Virus record (IMG/VR): IMGVR_UViG_3300027728_000070
Coordinates: 1-27,519 of that record
Origin: a virus
Length of the DNA stretch: 27,519 nucleotides
Direction: 5' to 3' (one strand)
Positions within the stretch are counted from its first letter, which is position 1, and each line of letters opens with the position of its first letter. The position numbers and the translations under genes were made by a program. Positions 15,929 to 23,239 of the stretch are shown in pieces. The notes under the pieces are model-generated. The model was not told where the DNA came from and made no database searches. It saw nothing but the letters and a program-made list of their open reading frames with translations.

Positions 15929-16012
15929 GCCGCCAAGGCTCGGGCTGTTGCGCTGTTCGTCGCCAGCCTCCGGATTGAGGCCCGTTGCGCCTAAAATGCC
16001 CTTTTGTGCCTA
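15929..16012 (-). other. In-frame amber codon and open frame joining two ORFs
   Basis: The minus-strand frame of the ORF starting at 16246 meets TAG at 16012-16010. It then runs open through 27 codons (AQKGILGATGLNPEAGDEQR, then NSPSLGG) straight into the ATG at 15928. The starts 16246 and 15928 are 318 bases, exactly 106 codons, apart. The linking residues look like normal coding sequence. This points to readthrough, a recent nonsense mutation, or a sequence error. Confidence 0.8.
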
Positions 16013-16246
16013 CGTGAACAAGCCCGTGTCGTTGCCAACCGGCGTCGTGAGATTTGACCACGCCTGCGGTATCCCGCCACCCGGTTTTGGGCCGTTGGCT
16101 TGGTTGCCCTGATACTGGCGTTCAAACGCATCAGGTTCCAGCGCCTGAACAACGCCGGGGTACGTTGGCTTTGTTTTCTGCGCGGGTTGCCCGAACGTCG
16201 GCTCTTGCCCGTTCAAAACACCGGCTATGGCGCGATAATCGGCCAT
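16010..16246 (-). CDS. Short virion-module ORF, probable N-terminal part of the metallopeptidase protein
   Basis: This 78-residue ORF starts right after the GNAT stop (TAAATG), with AGGAAG upstream as ribosome site. It is Pro/Gln/Gly-rich (MADYRAIAGVLNGQ ... GGGIPQAWSNLTTPVGNDTG), the kind of disordered N-terminal region that opens the other large ejection proteins here. It ends at TAG, beyond which the same frame continues into 14159-15928. By itself it matches no family I know. The strong start signals here and the weak ones at 15928 suggest that this is where translation of the whole protein begins. Confidence 0.6.
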   Translation of the reverse strand: MADYRAIAGVLNGQEPTFGQPAQKTKPTYPGVVQALEPDAFERQYQGNQANGPKPGGGIPQAWSNLTTPVGNDTGLFT

Positions 16247-16762
16247 TTATGCCGCTTCCTGCTTCCAGAGTGGGCACGTCTCTGGATAGAGGCCGAACAC
16301 CCCCACATCACCGCCACCCGCTGCCATAAAGCGCTTACGGCCTTCGAGTTGGAACCCGAGCTTCTGCGCGCTGCGGACCGACCGCTCGTTGCTCATTTCG
16401 ATCTCTGCCGTGATCCGGCGAACTTTGAGCTGTCCGAATGGATAATCGAGAACCTTGCGAAGCGTCGTCGGATGGGCCGATGCGATGTTATCGACGGCAA
16501 CGCAGACGTGAATGTCTGAAACGTCGTTCTCTTTCTGCCAGTTGTAGAAGTAGCAGCCTGCGAGAATGTCGAGTTGGCCGTCTTGCTTGCGGAAGTTCTC
16601 AGGGGCTTGCTCTTTGAGGATGCCAAACCCCACGAACAGCGTTGGCACGATACCGCCGCCCATGCGCTCGTTGACCCACACAGCAATTTCAGCGTCCATG
16701 CCGTAGAGAACACCGTCGATAACGGCGGGTTGTGGTTTGGCTGGTGAGGTGTCTTCGCTCAA
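16247..16762 (-). CDS. GNAT-family N-acetyltransferase
   Basis: I place the start at a TTG (16762) that overlaps the previous stop as TTGA and has AGGGAG 7 bases upstream; this gives 171 residues. A longer reading from 16897 would overlap the upstream gene and has no ribosome site. The C-terminal half shows GNAT features: a strand FGQLKVRRITAEIEM followed by SNERSVRSAQKLGFQLEGRKRF, the usual helix that carries acetyl-CoA contacts and the late LGF..EG box. It should move an acetyl group from acetyl-CoA to an amine; the substrate is unknown. GNAT genes of this type recur in the structural operons of podophages and siphophages, which suggests a virion or host-protein target. It ends base to base with the next start. 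Confidence 0.75.
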   Translation of the reverse strand: MSEDTSPAKPQPAVIDGVLYGMDAEIAVWVNERMGGGIVPTLFVGFGILKEQAPENFRKQDGQLDILAGCYFYNWQKENDVSDIHVCVAVDNIASAHPTTLRKVLDYPFGQLKVRRITAEIEMSNERSVRSAQKLGFQLEGRKRFMAAGGGDVGVFGLYPETCPLWKQEAA

Positions 16763-17067
16763 GGCTGCGCTCCCTTTCGTTCTTTCAACATGCGCGGGGT
16801 TACGCCGTAAATTTCGCGCTGACGGGCTTCGACTTCCATCGGGTGCATGCCGTAGCCATACCAGCACAGCAAGCCGAGATATTTGAGTGTGAACCAAACC
16901 GGGCCGAGCCGCTTAATCTGGTCAAGGTGTTCGCGCTCGTGGACGTGAACGCTTTCGTCGTCAAAATAATCTGGTAGTATGTACGCAACGCCCCAAGGCA
17001 TCGCGATGCCAACCCCACCAAGCGACTTGAGCACCCAAGACCAAAACGGTCCCGCCTTCACGATCAA
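16759..17067 (-). CDS. Small protein with HExxH metallopeptidase-like motif
   Basis: The likely start is a TTG at 17067, overlapping the previous stop as TTGA with GGGAGG 6 bases upstream (102 residues); the longer reading from 17181 overlaps the tail-hub gene. A hydrophobic stretch (about 8-28, WSWVLKSLGGVGIAMPWGVA) could touch a membrane. Then comes VHVHEREHLDQIKRLG, with H-E-x-x-H plus Gln, followed by FTLKYLGLLCWYGYGMHPMEVEARQ. That order (HE..H..Q, a Tyr/Trp-rich helix, then HP.EVEA with a late Glu) is shared by a group of small HExxH proteins found in bacteria and phages. Protease activity is unproven and the substrate unknown. It is coupled to the GNAT gene downstream. Confidence 0.65.
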   Translation of the reverse strand: MIVKAGPFWSWVLKSLGGVGIAMPWGVAYILPDYFDDESVHVHEREHLDQIKRLGPVWFTLKYLGLLCWYGYGMHPMEVEARQREIYGVTPRMLKERKGAQP

Positions 17068-18605
17068 AGCGGGCCTCCCTTTTGGAACATGATGTCTGTG
17101 CCGGTGTAGATGACCGGGCAGTTTGCAGCGACCGCGAGCAACAGCGAAAAGTTTTGCCCGCTTCCCGTCATCGACCGCCATTGGCGCTGTGCTGGCGTGC
17201 TTTCACGTTCCCAGTCTGCGGGCTGCATCGGCCATGAGATTTCATCCCAGTACCAATGCCGGTTAGCAATCCAGCGGGCGGCAACGTCGGTTGATGTTGC
17301 GCGGTAGTCCGAAATGAGCCGCGTATAGGCCCGGTAAGGCTGGGGTGCCGTCATCTGGAGCCGCCCACGGGTTGCGAACTTTCGGTTTGCAGAGCCGAGC
17401 TTGTTGTAGGCGTGGGCAACAACACCACGAACCGGAACCTCTGTGTCGTTTTCAGCGTCGTAGTCGGTGTTTCCGGTGTACTTCACCACCGTGCCATCGT
17501 TCATGCCGAAAAACAGCCCGTCCGTCGTTTGGGCAACGCTTGTCGCGTCGATCCCGGTAAATTCCGACCATGCGTTGTTGCACAACACGAGTTGCCGCGC
17601 TGGTTGGTTGCCACGGGTGCAGTTGATGACCATGAGGCCAGCGCCTAGAACGTCAACACCTTCCCAGATTTCGCCAGTGGCACGGGATGCGACCGCATCA
17701 AACCAAGCCTGATAGATCGGCGTTGTATGGGCTGCGATCACCTTCTTTGCATCGGGATTGGGCAAGCCGCCCGGAACGTCAATCAGACCATCAACCGTCA
17801 TGAGGCCAAGGCTTCCACCCATTTGAATGAATGGTTTTGCCCCTACAAGCTTCGGAACCGACCACGTTCCAACGTGCTGCCACGTTTGCGCATTGTCAGG
17901 ATCGTTACCGGCATAAATGACAACCTCACCATTCGCAGAAACCGCAACAAGCTGGTCTTGGGCGTCTTTTGAGGCATCCCCGCTAATTGCTGCGATGGCA
18001 ACGAGGTTGCCGCCCTTGGTCAAGTGCGGGGCAAAGAAGATAGGTGCAGCCTTACCCTGGACTGACTTAGGCGGCAGATACCAGACCGTTGCCGTTTCGC
18101 GCTCGATTGCGAACAACCGGCGCACATGATGCAACGGACAAATCAGGTTGCGGCCATCGACGCCGGTAATATCGCAACCACGCCATGTCGCGCCATCATA
18201 CCAATGGGCGCTATCGAGTGGGGATGAGTTCATGACGACAAGGCGAGGCCCGCCATCGTTCGCTAGCGTCACGCCCTGCCAATCGTCGGCGTGCATGCTG
18301 AACAGCGGCGCGGCGGGAAAGTCGGTCGCCGTCGAAACGTCAAGAAGCGAGCCGCCATAGCCTGCAAACAACTTCGACCCGAACGGGATCAGCGATTTGA
18401 TCGCACCGCCGATGCCAGTAACATGTTTGGCCAGACCGTCGCGCAAATGCAGACCATCAGGCCGCACAATCCAGTTTTGCAGCCGTAGGGCGCTGTCTGG
18501 TGGCATTCCAGTAATCGGCGCGTTCGTGACCCACCCCTTGACGGGAAACGGGATCGTGCGCTGATCCGCTTGGGTGATCGTGGCGCTTTTCGACACCGGC
18601 AACAT
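17064..18605 (-). CDS. Tail hub/nozzle-like beta-propeller protein
   Basis: The start used is the ATG at 18605, which overlaps the preceding stop as TGATG (513 residues); a GTG 12 bases earlier is also possible. The opening (FPVKGWVTNAPITGMPPDSAL, then QNWIVRPDGLHLRDG) matches the N-terminal pattern of a tail-stub protein common in podophages of Alphaproteobacteria, where a GGW..... MP...A..LDNW..... LR.G box leads a run of beta-propeller blades. The rest is beta-rich with repeated strand-turn units (for example LFAGYGGSLLDVS, LVVMNSSPL, LLMTVDG-type). By size and place after the adaptor gene it is likely the equivalent of the P22 gp10 or T7 gp12 tail component. The structural match is inferred, not proven. 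Confidence 0.65.
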   Translation of the reverse strand: MLPVSKSATITQADQRTIPFPVKGWVTNAPITGMPPDSALRLQNWIVRPDGLHLRDGLAKHVTGIGGAIKSLIPFGSKLFAGYGGSLLDVSTATDFPAAPLFSMHADDWQGVTLANDGGPRLVVMNSSPLDSAHWYDGATWRGCDITGVDGRNLICPLHHVRRLFAIERETATVWYLPPKSVQGKAAPIFFAPHLTKGGNLVAIAAISGDASKDAQDQLVAVSANGEVVIYAGNDPDNAQTWQHVGTWSVPKLVGAKPFIQMGGSLGLMTVDGLIDVPGGLPNPDAKKVIAAHTTPIYQAWFDAVASRATGEIWEGVDVLGAGLMVINCTRGNQPARQLVLCNNAWSEFTGIDATSVAQTTDGLFFGMNDGTVVKYTGNTDYDAENDTEVPVRGVVAHAYNKLGSANRKFATRGRLQMTAPQPYRAYTRLISDYRATSTDVAARWIANRHWYWDEISWPMQPADWERESTPAQRQWRSMTGSGQNFSLLLAVAANCPVIYTGTDIMFQKGGPL

Positions 18606-19291
18606 CAGAACTGCCACCCTGTAACGGTTGGAAGTGGCGGCTCAAGCATTGCCGGTACGTCCATCGACCGAACCACATGACCGCCGTTGTCCATTTTGAT
18701 GGCGTCGGCAATCGTGTGCTGGAACAGTTGGAATTCAGCCGCGCTATCGAGGCGTTCCGTCTCCCGCATCGCCCACGCAAGGCCACGAAGCATCAGATCG
18801 TCGTCAAAAATCGGCGTGTCGCTATCCGCTGTAAACGCCATGATCTTGGCACCGGCTGCGTTGGTGCCGACGTTCTTCGTCACGTACTCAAAAGAGACGA
18901 GCGGCGCATAGGTAGGCGCAAATCGCATCACCTTGCCGGTGAGGTAGTATCGCCACAAGCCAATCCCTGGATAGCGCAGCATTTGCGTGTGTTGGGATGG
19001 CGAAACAGGCACCAGCAACCGGCGCGCGTTCACATCGTAGATCGTATCAGGCACCAGCCGCTTGAAGTCGGCAGGCATGGGAAGCGGAACACCTGCCGAT
19101 GCCTGCAACTGCACGCGCTCTTTGAGCACGCCCCATGCATAAGCACCGGCAAGGTGATTGATGACCTTAGTGAAGGCAACACGAAACTTAATATCGGTCG
19201 TGTCGCCTTCGTTGTGCGAACCAAACAGCGTGACAGGCCGGGTTAGGGCTAATTCGTCAGAGATTTGGCGCGCAAGGTCGAGAATGTTCAC
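18605..19291 (-). CDS. Head-tail adaptor / tail tubular protein A-like
   Basis: A 228-residue protein starting at a GTG overlapping the previous stop (GTGA). An N-terminal helix (MNILDLARQISDELALTRP) leads to a segment with strand and turn signals (residues 60-150). The C-terminal part has FTADSDTPIFDDDLMLRGLA, then a WAMRETERLDSAAEFQLFQ helix and a Asp/Gly end. That D.P.F...L...L.W..R...G.D.A..F...... ending is typical for the head-tail connector proteins of podophages. It should bind below the portal and hold the tail hub encoded next. Assignment rests on pattern and gene order. Confidence 0.6.
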   Translation of the reverse strand: MNILDLARQISDELALTRPVTLFGSHNEGDTTDIKFRVAFTKVINHLAGAYAWGVLKERVQLQASAGVPLPMPADFKRLVPDTIYDVNARRLLVPVSPSQHTQMLRYPGIGLWRYYLTGKVMRFAPTYAPLVSFEYVTKNVGTNAAGAKIMAFTADSDTPIFDDDLMLRGLAWAMRETERLDSAAEFQLFQHTIADAIKMDNGGHVVRSMDVPAMLEPPLPTVTGWQF

Positions 19292-19995
19292 TCTGCGGCT
19301 TCCACTTCCTCAACATAGCGGCGGGTGTATGGGCGTTTTGCCTTGGGTTCGTCGCCAGTGGTGCCAGTGGCATTCGCCGTCGCGTTGGCGAGAAGCTGGG
19401 CAACCATCGCCTTGAGTTCTTCGATCTGGTCTTGCTGCTTGCGGTTGGTTTCGGCTTGCTCCCGCTCCACCATCGTCAACCGGGCACCGTTGCCGGATGC
19501 CATTTCGCGTTGGGCGAGGTCGCGCAATCCCTTAGCGTTGGGAAGCTGAACGCGGCCCATGCGGCTGTCAGAAGCGCGGCCCAATTCTTCAACCGTCTGA
19601 AATCCAGCCGCCCGCAAAATCTGCTGTTCAAGAGCGCCAATCGCGCCCCATTCAGCAAGCGGCGTGCCTTGGACCGGACGGCCCGACTTAGCGAGCCACG
19701 ATTCATAAGCCGAACGGATGATGTTCTGTTTTGCGTGAGCCACGGCCTGCGGAAGGTTGCCAGGGTCAAGGTTTCCAAGATCGAACAGAATATCATCAAC
19801 CGGCGACGTGATGGAGAGATACGACGAACGGCCAGGAAGGCCATAGGTCACATCGATGATGGTCTTTTGAGTGCCATCCGAGAGAGTTTTCACCCTCTCG
19901 GCAAAGCCTTCAACACGCAGATCGACCTGAATCCCCTTCGGCAATGCCGCCGAAGGAGGGGCTGCGTACACTTTTCCATTTTGATGGGCCTGCAT
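19288..19995 (-). CDS. Unknown protein downstream of the capsid genes, with C-terminal coiled coil
   Basis: A 235-residue protein of no family I can name. The ribosome site is AAGGA, 10 bases before the ATG at 19995. Residues 20-70 look like a globular beta-containing region (IQVDLRVEGFAERVKTL, then a Thr/Ile-rich strand). A helical middle follows. The C-terminal 70 residues are charged and Gln-rich (EREQAETNRKQQDQIEELKAM), a likely coiled coil, followed by a short Ala/Thr/Gly linker and a basic tail PKAKRPYTRRY. The basic tail could contact DNA or nucleic acid in the head. Proteins of this size are often found between capsid and adaptor genes. Function is open. Confidence 0.7.
   Translation of the reverse strand: MQAHQNGKVYAAPPSAALPKGIQVDLRVEGFAERVKTLSDGTQKTIIDVTYGLPGRSSYLSITSPVDDILFDLGNLDPGNLPQAVAHAKQNIIRSAYESWLAKSGRPVQGTPLAEWGAIGALEQQILRAAGFQTVEELGRASDSRMGRVQLPNAKGLRDLAQREMASGNGARLTMVEREQAETNRKQQDQIEELKAMVAQLLANATANATGTTGDEPKAKRPYTRRYVEEVEAAE
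19353..19372. repeat. 20-bp repeat, partner (inverted) at 24556-24575
   Basis: The 20 bases at 19353-19372 are the exact reverse complement of 24556-24575. The two copies lie in different genes, opposite orientation and different reading frames. Related 12-18-base versions occur at 22129-22140, 22231-22242 and 22384-22401. All sit in Ala/Thr/Gly/Pro-rich linkers. Confidence 0.75.
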
Positions 19996-20008
19996 GTGCT
20001 GTGTGTCC

Positions 20009-20293
20009 TTATGCGATGGCGTCGGTGATCAGGCTGTCAAGCTTGACAAACCCGTACTCGTTGGCAGCAAACGCAGCCCCGTCCGCCGTTGCAGCGCCAG
20101 CCGTTGCCGTAATGGCACCCGTCGAGGCGTTGTAGGTGCAGGCAGCATCGGCCACGATGGCAGCGGATGCTTTGCCGTAGGCGTAGACAGCCCCATCGTT
20201 GGCAATCGCAACCTCTTTGAGATTGTGACGGGCCTTGAGGCTGCGGCGGGTTGCAGAGAACCCGACTTTGCCGAATGAACCAAAAGAAGGCAT
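20009..20293 (-). CDS. Small capsid-adjacent protein, candidate decoration protein
   Basis: A 94-residue protein whose ATG is preceded by GGGGAGAA, a strong ribosome site. It lies 17 bases after the capsid gene, where many phages encode a decoration or head-stabilising protein. The N-terminus (MPSFGSFGKVGFSATRRSLKA) is basic and the rest is Ala/Thr-rich with strand-like stretches (ITATAGAATADGAAFAANEYG). No family is recognised and no motif helps. Decoration is inferred from size and position; it could also be a minor head protein. Confidence 0.65.
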   Translation of the reverse strand: MPSFGSFGKVGFSATRRSLKARHNLKEVAIANDGAVYAYGKASAAIVADAACTYNASTGAITATAGAATADGAAFAANEYGFVKLDSLITDAIA

Positions 20294-20310
20294 GTGTCAG
20301 TTCTCCCCTA

Positions 20311-21273
20311 TTATGCCGCGTCGAGCAGCAGGCAGTTGGTACGGCGCGAAGTCGTGAGCTGTTGGCCCGCCCACAGGAACGGGATCACAATCCCATCCGC
20401 GTTGACTGGCGTCTTGTAGGGCTGCTTTTTCCACTTGAGCTCGGAAAGCTCGCACAGTTCCCAATTCTTGGTCGTGAGCATGTAGGCACGCTCAGCAGCG
20501 CCAGCGAAGTTGACGTTCACATCGTGGATCACGTCAGCGCCTTTGTAGGCCACGTTCTCCTGAGCGCCGTCCGCCTTTTGACTGTCCATGTAGCGAATTT
20601 GCTGCTGGATGGTGTCTTCGTAGGCGTTGTAAACGTCGTTCGACGCCACGATCAGATCGGGCGAAGTCGCGTTGTAGGAGGCCAGCAAGAACGCCTTGTT
20701 GAACTCCTTGCGGATATTGGCCTGCCAAGCGTCAGTACCTGACATTTCGAGGTACTTGTTCTGCCAGTTGGTGTAGAGGGCAGAGTTGATGCCTCCGACC
20801 GTTCCCGCGCCGTTTGCCTGAATCCAAGCCTGCAGACCCATCATGCCATCAACCACGGTGCCATCCGAATAGACTTCGGCAGACATGTGGTTGGCAATCG
20901 AGGCTTCGCCCGCCGTGATCTTGGCGTCCACCAGCGAGTAAGCCTTTTCATGCCCCTTATTCTGGCGCATTTCGTCACCGGAGATGATGACGTACATGTA
21001 TTTTTTCGACCAATCGACGTTGAGGTTCGAGAAGTTCTCGCCTTCGTCAATGTTGTGTGCGCCAAGGCCCGAATAGTTCCCGACCGTGGTGTTCGGCATC
21101 AGGATCACGGGGCGTTCAAAGCGCGATCCGCCCGATACGTCCTCAGTGATCCGCTTCTTTTTCTTGAAGTGGTTGTATAGGGCATTCATGCCCGTGATGT
21201 TGTCGGTTGGCGTGCCTTTGCGGTTCGCAAAAGTAGACGCCGTGACTTCATCGAATGCCTCGTTGATAGCCAT
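20311..21273 (-). CDS. Major capsid protein
   Basis: A 320-residue coat protein. The start (ATG 21273) has AGGAA at good spacing. The N-terminal part has the typical order: ANRKGTPTDNITGMNALYNHF, a Lys-rich patch, SGGSRFERPVILMPN, YSGLGAHNIDEGENFSNLNVDW, then YVIISGDEMRQNKGHEKAYS and a long spine-like helix to SAEVYSDGT. A VGGINSALYTNWQNK box follows, then the domain ending with LLLDAA. I recognise this pattern as the HK97-fold capsid family that is common in podophages and siphophages of Proteobacteria. The neighbours fit: scaffold just upstream (12-base gap), small head protein just downstream. No maturation protease gene is adjacent, so a separate scaffold is the likely assembly aid. Confidence 0.88.
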   Translation of the reverse strand: MAINEAFDEVTASTFANRKGTPTDNITGMNALYNHFKKKKRITEDVSGGSRFERPVILMPNTTVGNYSGLGAHNIDEGENFSNLNVDWSKKYMYVIISGDEMRQNKGHEKAYSLVDAKITAGEASIANHMSAEVYSDGTVVDGMMGLQAWIQANGAGTVGGINSALYTNWQNKYLEMSGTDAWQANIRKEFNKAFLLASYNATSPDLIVASNDVYNAYEDTIQQQIRYMDSQKADGAQENVAYKGADVIHDVNVNFAGAAERAYMLTTKNWELCELSELKWKKQPYKTPVNADGIVIPFLWAGQQLTTSRRTNCLLLDAA

Positions 21274-21285
21274 TCGGTGTTCCTA

Positions 21286-22440
21286 TTATTTGGACATGCC
21301 GCGTTCCCAAGCTGCCGCTGCTGCGGCCTTGGCGTCGGCATAGATTGCGGGTGAATTGCCGGGGGCACTTGTGACGTTGATTGCGCTGGCGGACCTTGCG
21401 GCGGCTGCGGCTTTCTTCTGGGCTTCGATCCGGTTTCGGTCGTCAGCCGCCTTGCGCTCTGCTTCCAGCTTATTGCGGGTGACGGGATCGGCCCATCTGG
21501 CGCGCTCATAAGCATCTTTAAGGATATCAACTTGCGACAAGTGCGGGGAGGCTGCCCGAATGGCAGGGATCAACGCGGTAATTTGGGGAGACAACAAATC
21601 GAAATCCGGCGCGGATGCCGCGAAGCTTTCGACGGTGTTGGTCAAAGAGCTGATCTGCTGCTCTTGCTGGTAATTCTGCTGTTGCGCAGCTTGAGCATCG
21701 CGGGCGCGAAGTTCGCGCTCCATGCTCTCAAGCCGCTGCTCTAGGAACGTCTGCTGGCTGCGTTGCTGATGCGTCTCAGGATCGGTGATCAGCGACACAA
21801 GATCAATGCTGTTGCGTTCGGCAAACGATCTGAGGAACGTCGCCGGGTCTTTCTGGGCAAGACCAACCCACTCCATAGCATTGCGGATGCCAGTTGCAGG
21901 ATCAACGCCGTCGCGTTGGAAATAGTCAGAATAAGCGGTCGTCGCTTCGGCAAGAGGGCGAAGCGCTGCGATCTGGCGTCCCTGATGGCTGATCTGGTCA
22001 TGTGCCTGTGCTTCGCGTTGCTGGTGATACTGGCGGACGCTTTCGGGGGCCTTGGCCCAATCCTCCCGAATGCGAGCTGGGAGATAGTTTGGCACATCGA
22101 CTGCCAGTGGCTTTTGAGGATCGCCATTGGCACCAGTGGCAGTGATTGGTTCTGTTGGGTCAACGGCCTGTGTTGCATCACCAGCCTTAGGCGCGAACTT
22201 GCCATCTGGACCGCGTGCCTTATCGCTAATGGCACCAGTGGCGGTACCTTTCGGCGTGTCGAGGTGCTTATCAAACGCAGCCTTAGCAGCGGCAAGTCCA
22301 GCCTCTTTCGATCCAACGGCAGGCTCTGCCGGGTGGGTTGTCTCTACCCGTTCCGTTGGTTCGGTGGATACAACCGGCTCGCTGCCAGTGGCACCAGTGG
22401 CGGCAGATGTATCTGCGGTCTGGTTGTCTTCGAGGCTCAT
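21286..22440 (-). CDS. Capsid scaffolding protein
   Basis: A 384-residue acidic, mostly helical, low-complexity protein directly upstream of the capsid gene, the classic place of a scaffold. The first 110 residues are Thr/Ala/Glu/Pro-rich and disordered. The PNYLPARIREDWAKAPESVR segment (about 117-137) is a pattern I recognise from podophage scaffold proteins. Residues 220-275 form a Gln/Glu/Arg coiled coil, and the end is a basic helix (LEAERKAADDRNRIEAQKKA), as expected for the part that binds capsid. The start at 22440 overlaps the upstream stop as ATGA, with AGGAGC as ribosome site. Scaffolds leave the head after assembly; no cleavage site is visible. Confidence 0.8.
   Translation of the reverse strand: MSLEDNQTADTSAATGATGSEPVVSTEPTERVETTHPAEPAVGSKEAGLAAAKAAFDKHLDTPKGTATGAISDKARGPDGKFAPKAGDATQAVDPTEPITATGANGDPQKPLAVDVPNYLPARIREDWAKAPESVRQYHQQREAQAHDQISHQGRQIAALRPLAEATTAYSDYFQRDGVDPATGIRNAMEWVGLAQKDPATFLRSFAERNSIDLVSLITDPETHQQRSQQTFLEQRLESMERELRARDAQAAQQQNYQQEQQISSLTNTVESFAASAPDFDLLSPQITALIPAIRAASPHLSQVDILKDAYERARWADPVTRNKLEAERKAADDRNRIEAQKKAAAAARSASAINVTSAPGNSPAIYADAKAAAAAAWERGMSK
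22384..22401. repeat. GCCAGTGG-type short repeat cluster in scaffold gene
   Basis: The 18 bases gccagtggcaccagtggc at 22384-22401 contain two copies of CCAGTGG. Shorter copies (ggcaccagtggc) occur at 22129-22140 and 22231-22242 in the same gene, all coding for Ala-Thr-Gly-Ala-type linker residues there. Confidence 0.7.
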
Positions 22441-22661
22441 CGAACGGCTCCTGGTAAAAATCGGCTGAGGTATTTACGGTGTTCAGCCTGCAAATCATGC
22501 CATCGTTGCCGCCACGCAGAGTCGGCGCTGGCCCGCATTGACGCCGGCGTCTCTCCATCGGTTGCGGGAATTGGCACTGTAATGTTCCCGTTGCGCATGT
22601 AGCGCGTGCGCTTGGTTGAGCGAGCAAGCATCCAATCGGCTTCGTTCACGTTTCGGATCAT
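22437..22661 (-). CDS. Small phage protein between head genes
   Basis: A 74-residue protein beginning MIRNVNEADWMLARSTKRTR. It starts 2 bases after the previous stop, with AAAGGG about 9 bases upstream, and overlaps the scaffold start as ATGA, so coupling to the scaffold is strong evidence that it is real. The N-terminus is basic, and the C-terminal half (SADSAWRQRWHDLQAEHRKYLSRF) is a charged amphipathic helix. No family is recognised. Its position suggests a head-assembly or packaging helper, but this is inference. Confidence 0.6.
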   Translation of the reverse strand: MIRNVNEADWMLARSTKRTRYMRNGNITVPIPATDGETPASMRASADSAWRQRWHDLQAEHRKYLSRFLPGAVR

Positions 22662-22663
22662 TC

Positions 22664-23239
22664 TTAAAGGCCCTTTCCGTCTGCAAATTTAAGTTGATGG
22701 AGCGGCACGCCGTTGAGCGTCATCGGCTTGAGCTTGGCGTCACGGGTCTTTTTCTCGCTATCGAGGTATGACTTCACGTTGTCGGAGGGCTTCAAGCCGC
22801 GCTTCTTGCAAAACGCATCGTTGGCGAACCCCTTCTCGCGTTTAGGGTTGACGCGCTCCCAAGAGATTTTGCCGGTCTTCTTGGCCTCTTCGCGCTGGTG
22901 GGAGCGTGAGCTAATCCACTTGCCGGATGGGTGCTGATGCTCGGGAACGTCCCGGATGATCATCGGGCACTTGATTTCTTCATGCTGGTCAATCTGGCGA
23001 CGGTAGCCGGTCGCGGCGTTGTAGTGGCCGGGTTCCTCAAAACTGGCGTCCGGCGATGGCTGGGGGAACCGCTTTGCAAAATGCTCCTTCGATCCTACCC
23101 AGACATATGACGGGGCCTCATCTCGCTTGCGTCCGTCCTTGTGATACCACCCAGAGCCTTGGAACTTCGCGCCGTAGATGCCTTCGAACCGGTTGCCGAA
23201 CGCGACGTGGTTCTCGATGCGGATACACCGTTCGGTCAA
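22664..23239 (-). CDS. Phage protein of unknown function next to portal
   Basis: A 191-residue basic protein whose TTG start (23239) overlaps the portal stop as TTGA, with GAGGTG 5 bases upstream. The centre has PMIIRDVPEHQHPSGKWISS followed by RSHQREEAKKTG. This resembles a box in small portal-adjacent phage proteins (P.I..D...Y.S..TG..I.SRS.HRE.LK..G), which often carry a zinc ribbon; none is visible here. The C-terminal part is Lys-rich (LDSEKKTRDAKLKPM). The function is not known. Gene order (portal, this gene, small protein, scaffold, capsid) is familiar in podophages. Confidence 0.6.
   Translation of the reverse strand: MTERCIRIENHVAFGNRFEGIYGAKFQGSGWYHKDGRKRDEAPSYVWVGSKEHFAKRFPQPSPDASFEEPGHYNAATGYRRQIDQHEEIKCPMIIRDVPEHQHPSGKWISSRSHQREEAKKTGKISWERVNPKREKGFANDAFCKKRGLKPSDNVKSYLDSEKKTRDAKLKPMTLNGVPLHQLKFADGKGL

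Noticed and set aside
21763-22602. Plus-strand open frame of 279 codons
   Set aside because: Antisense to the scaffold gene and the 74-residue gene; composition is Cys/Arg/Leu-rich with no motif.
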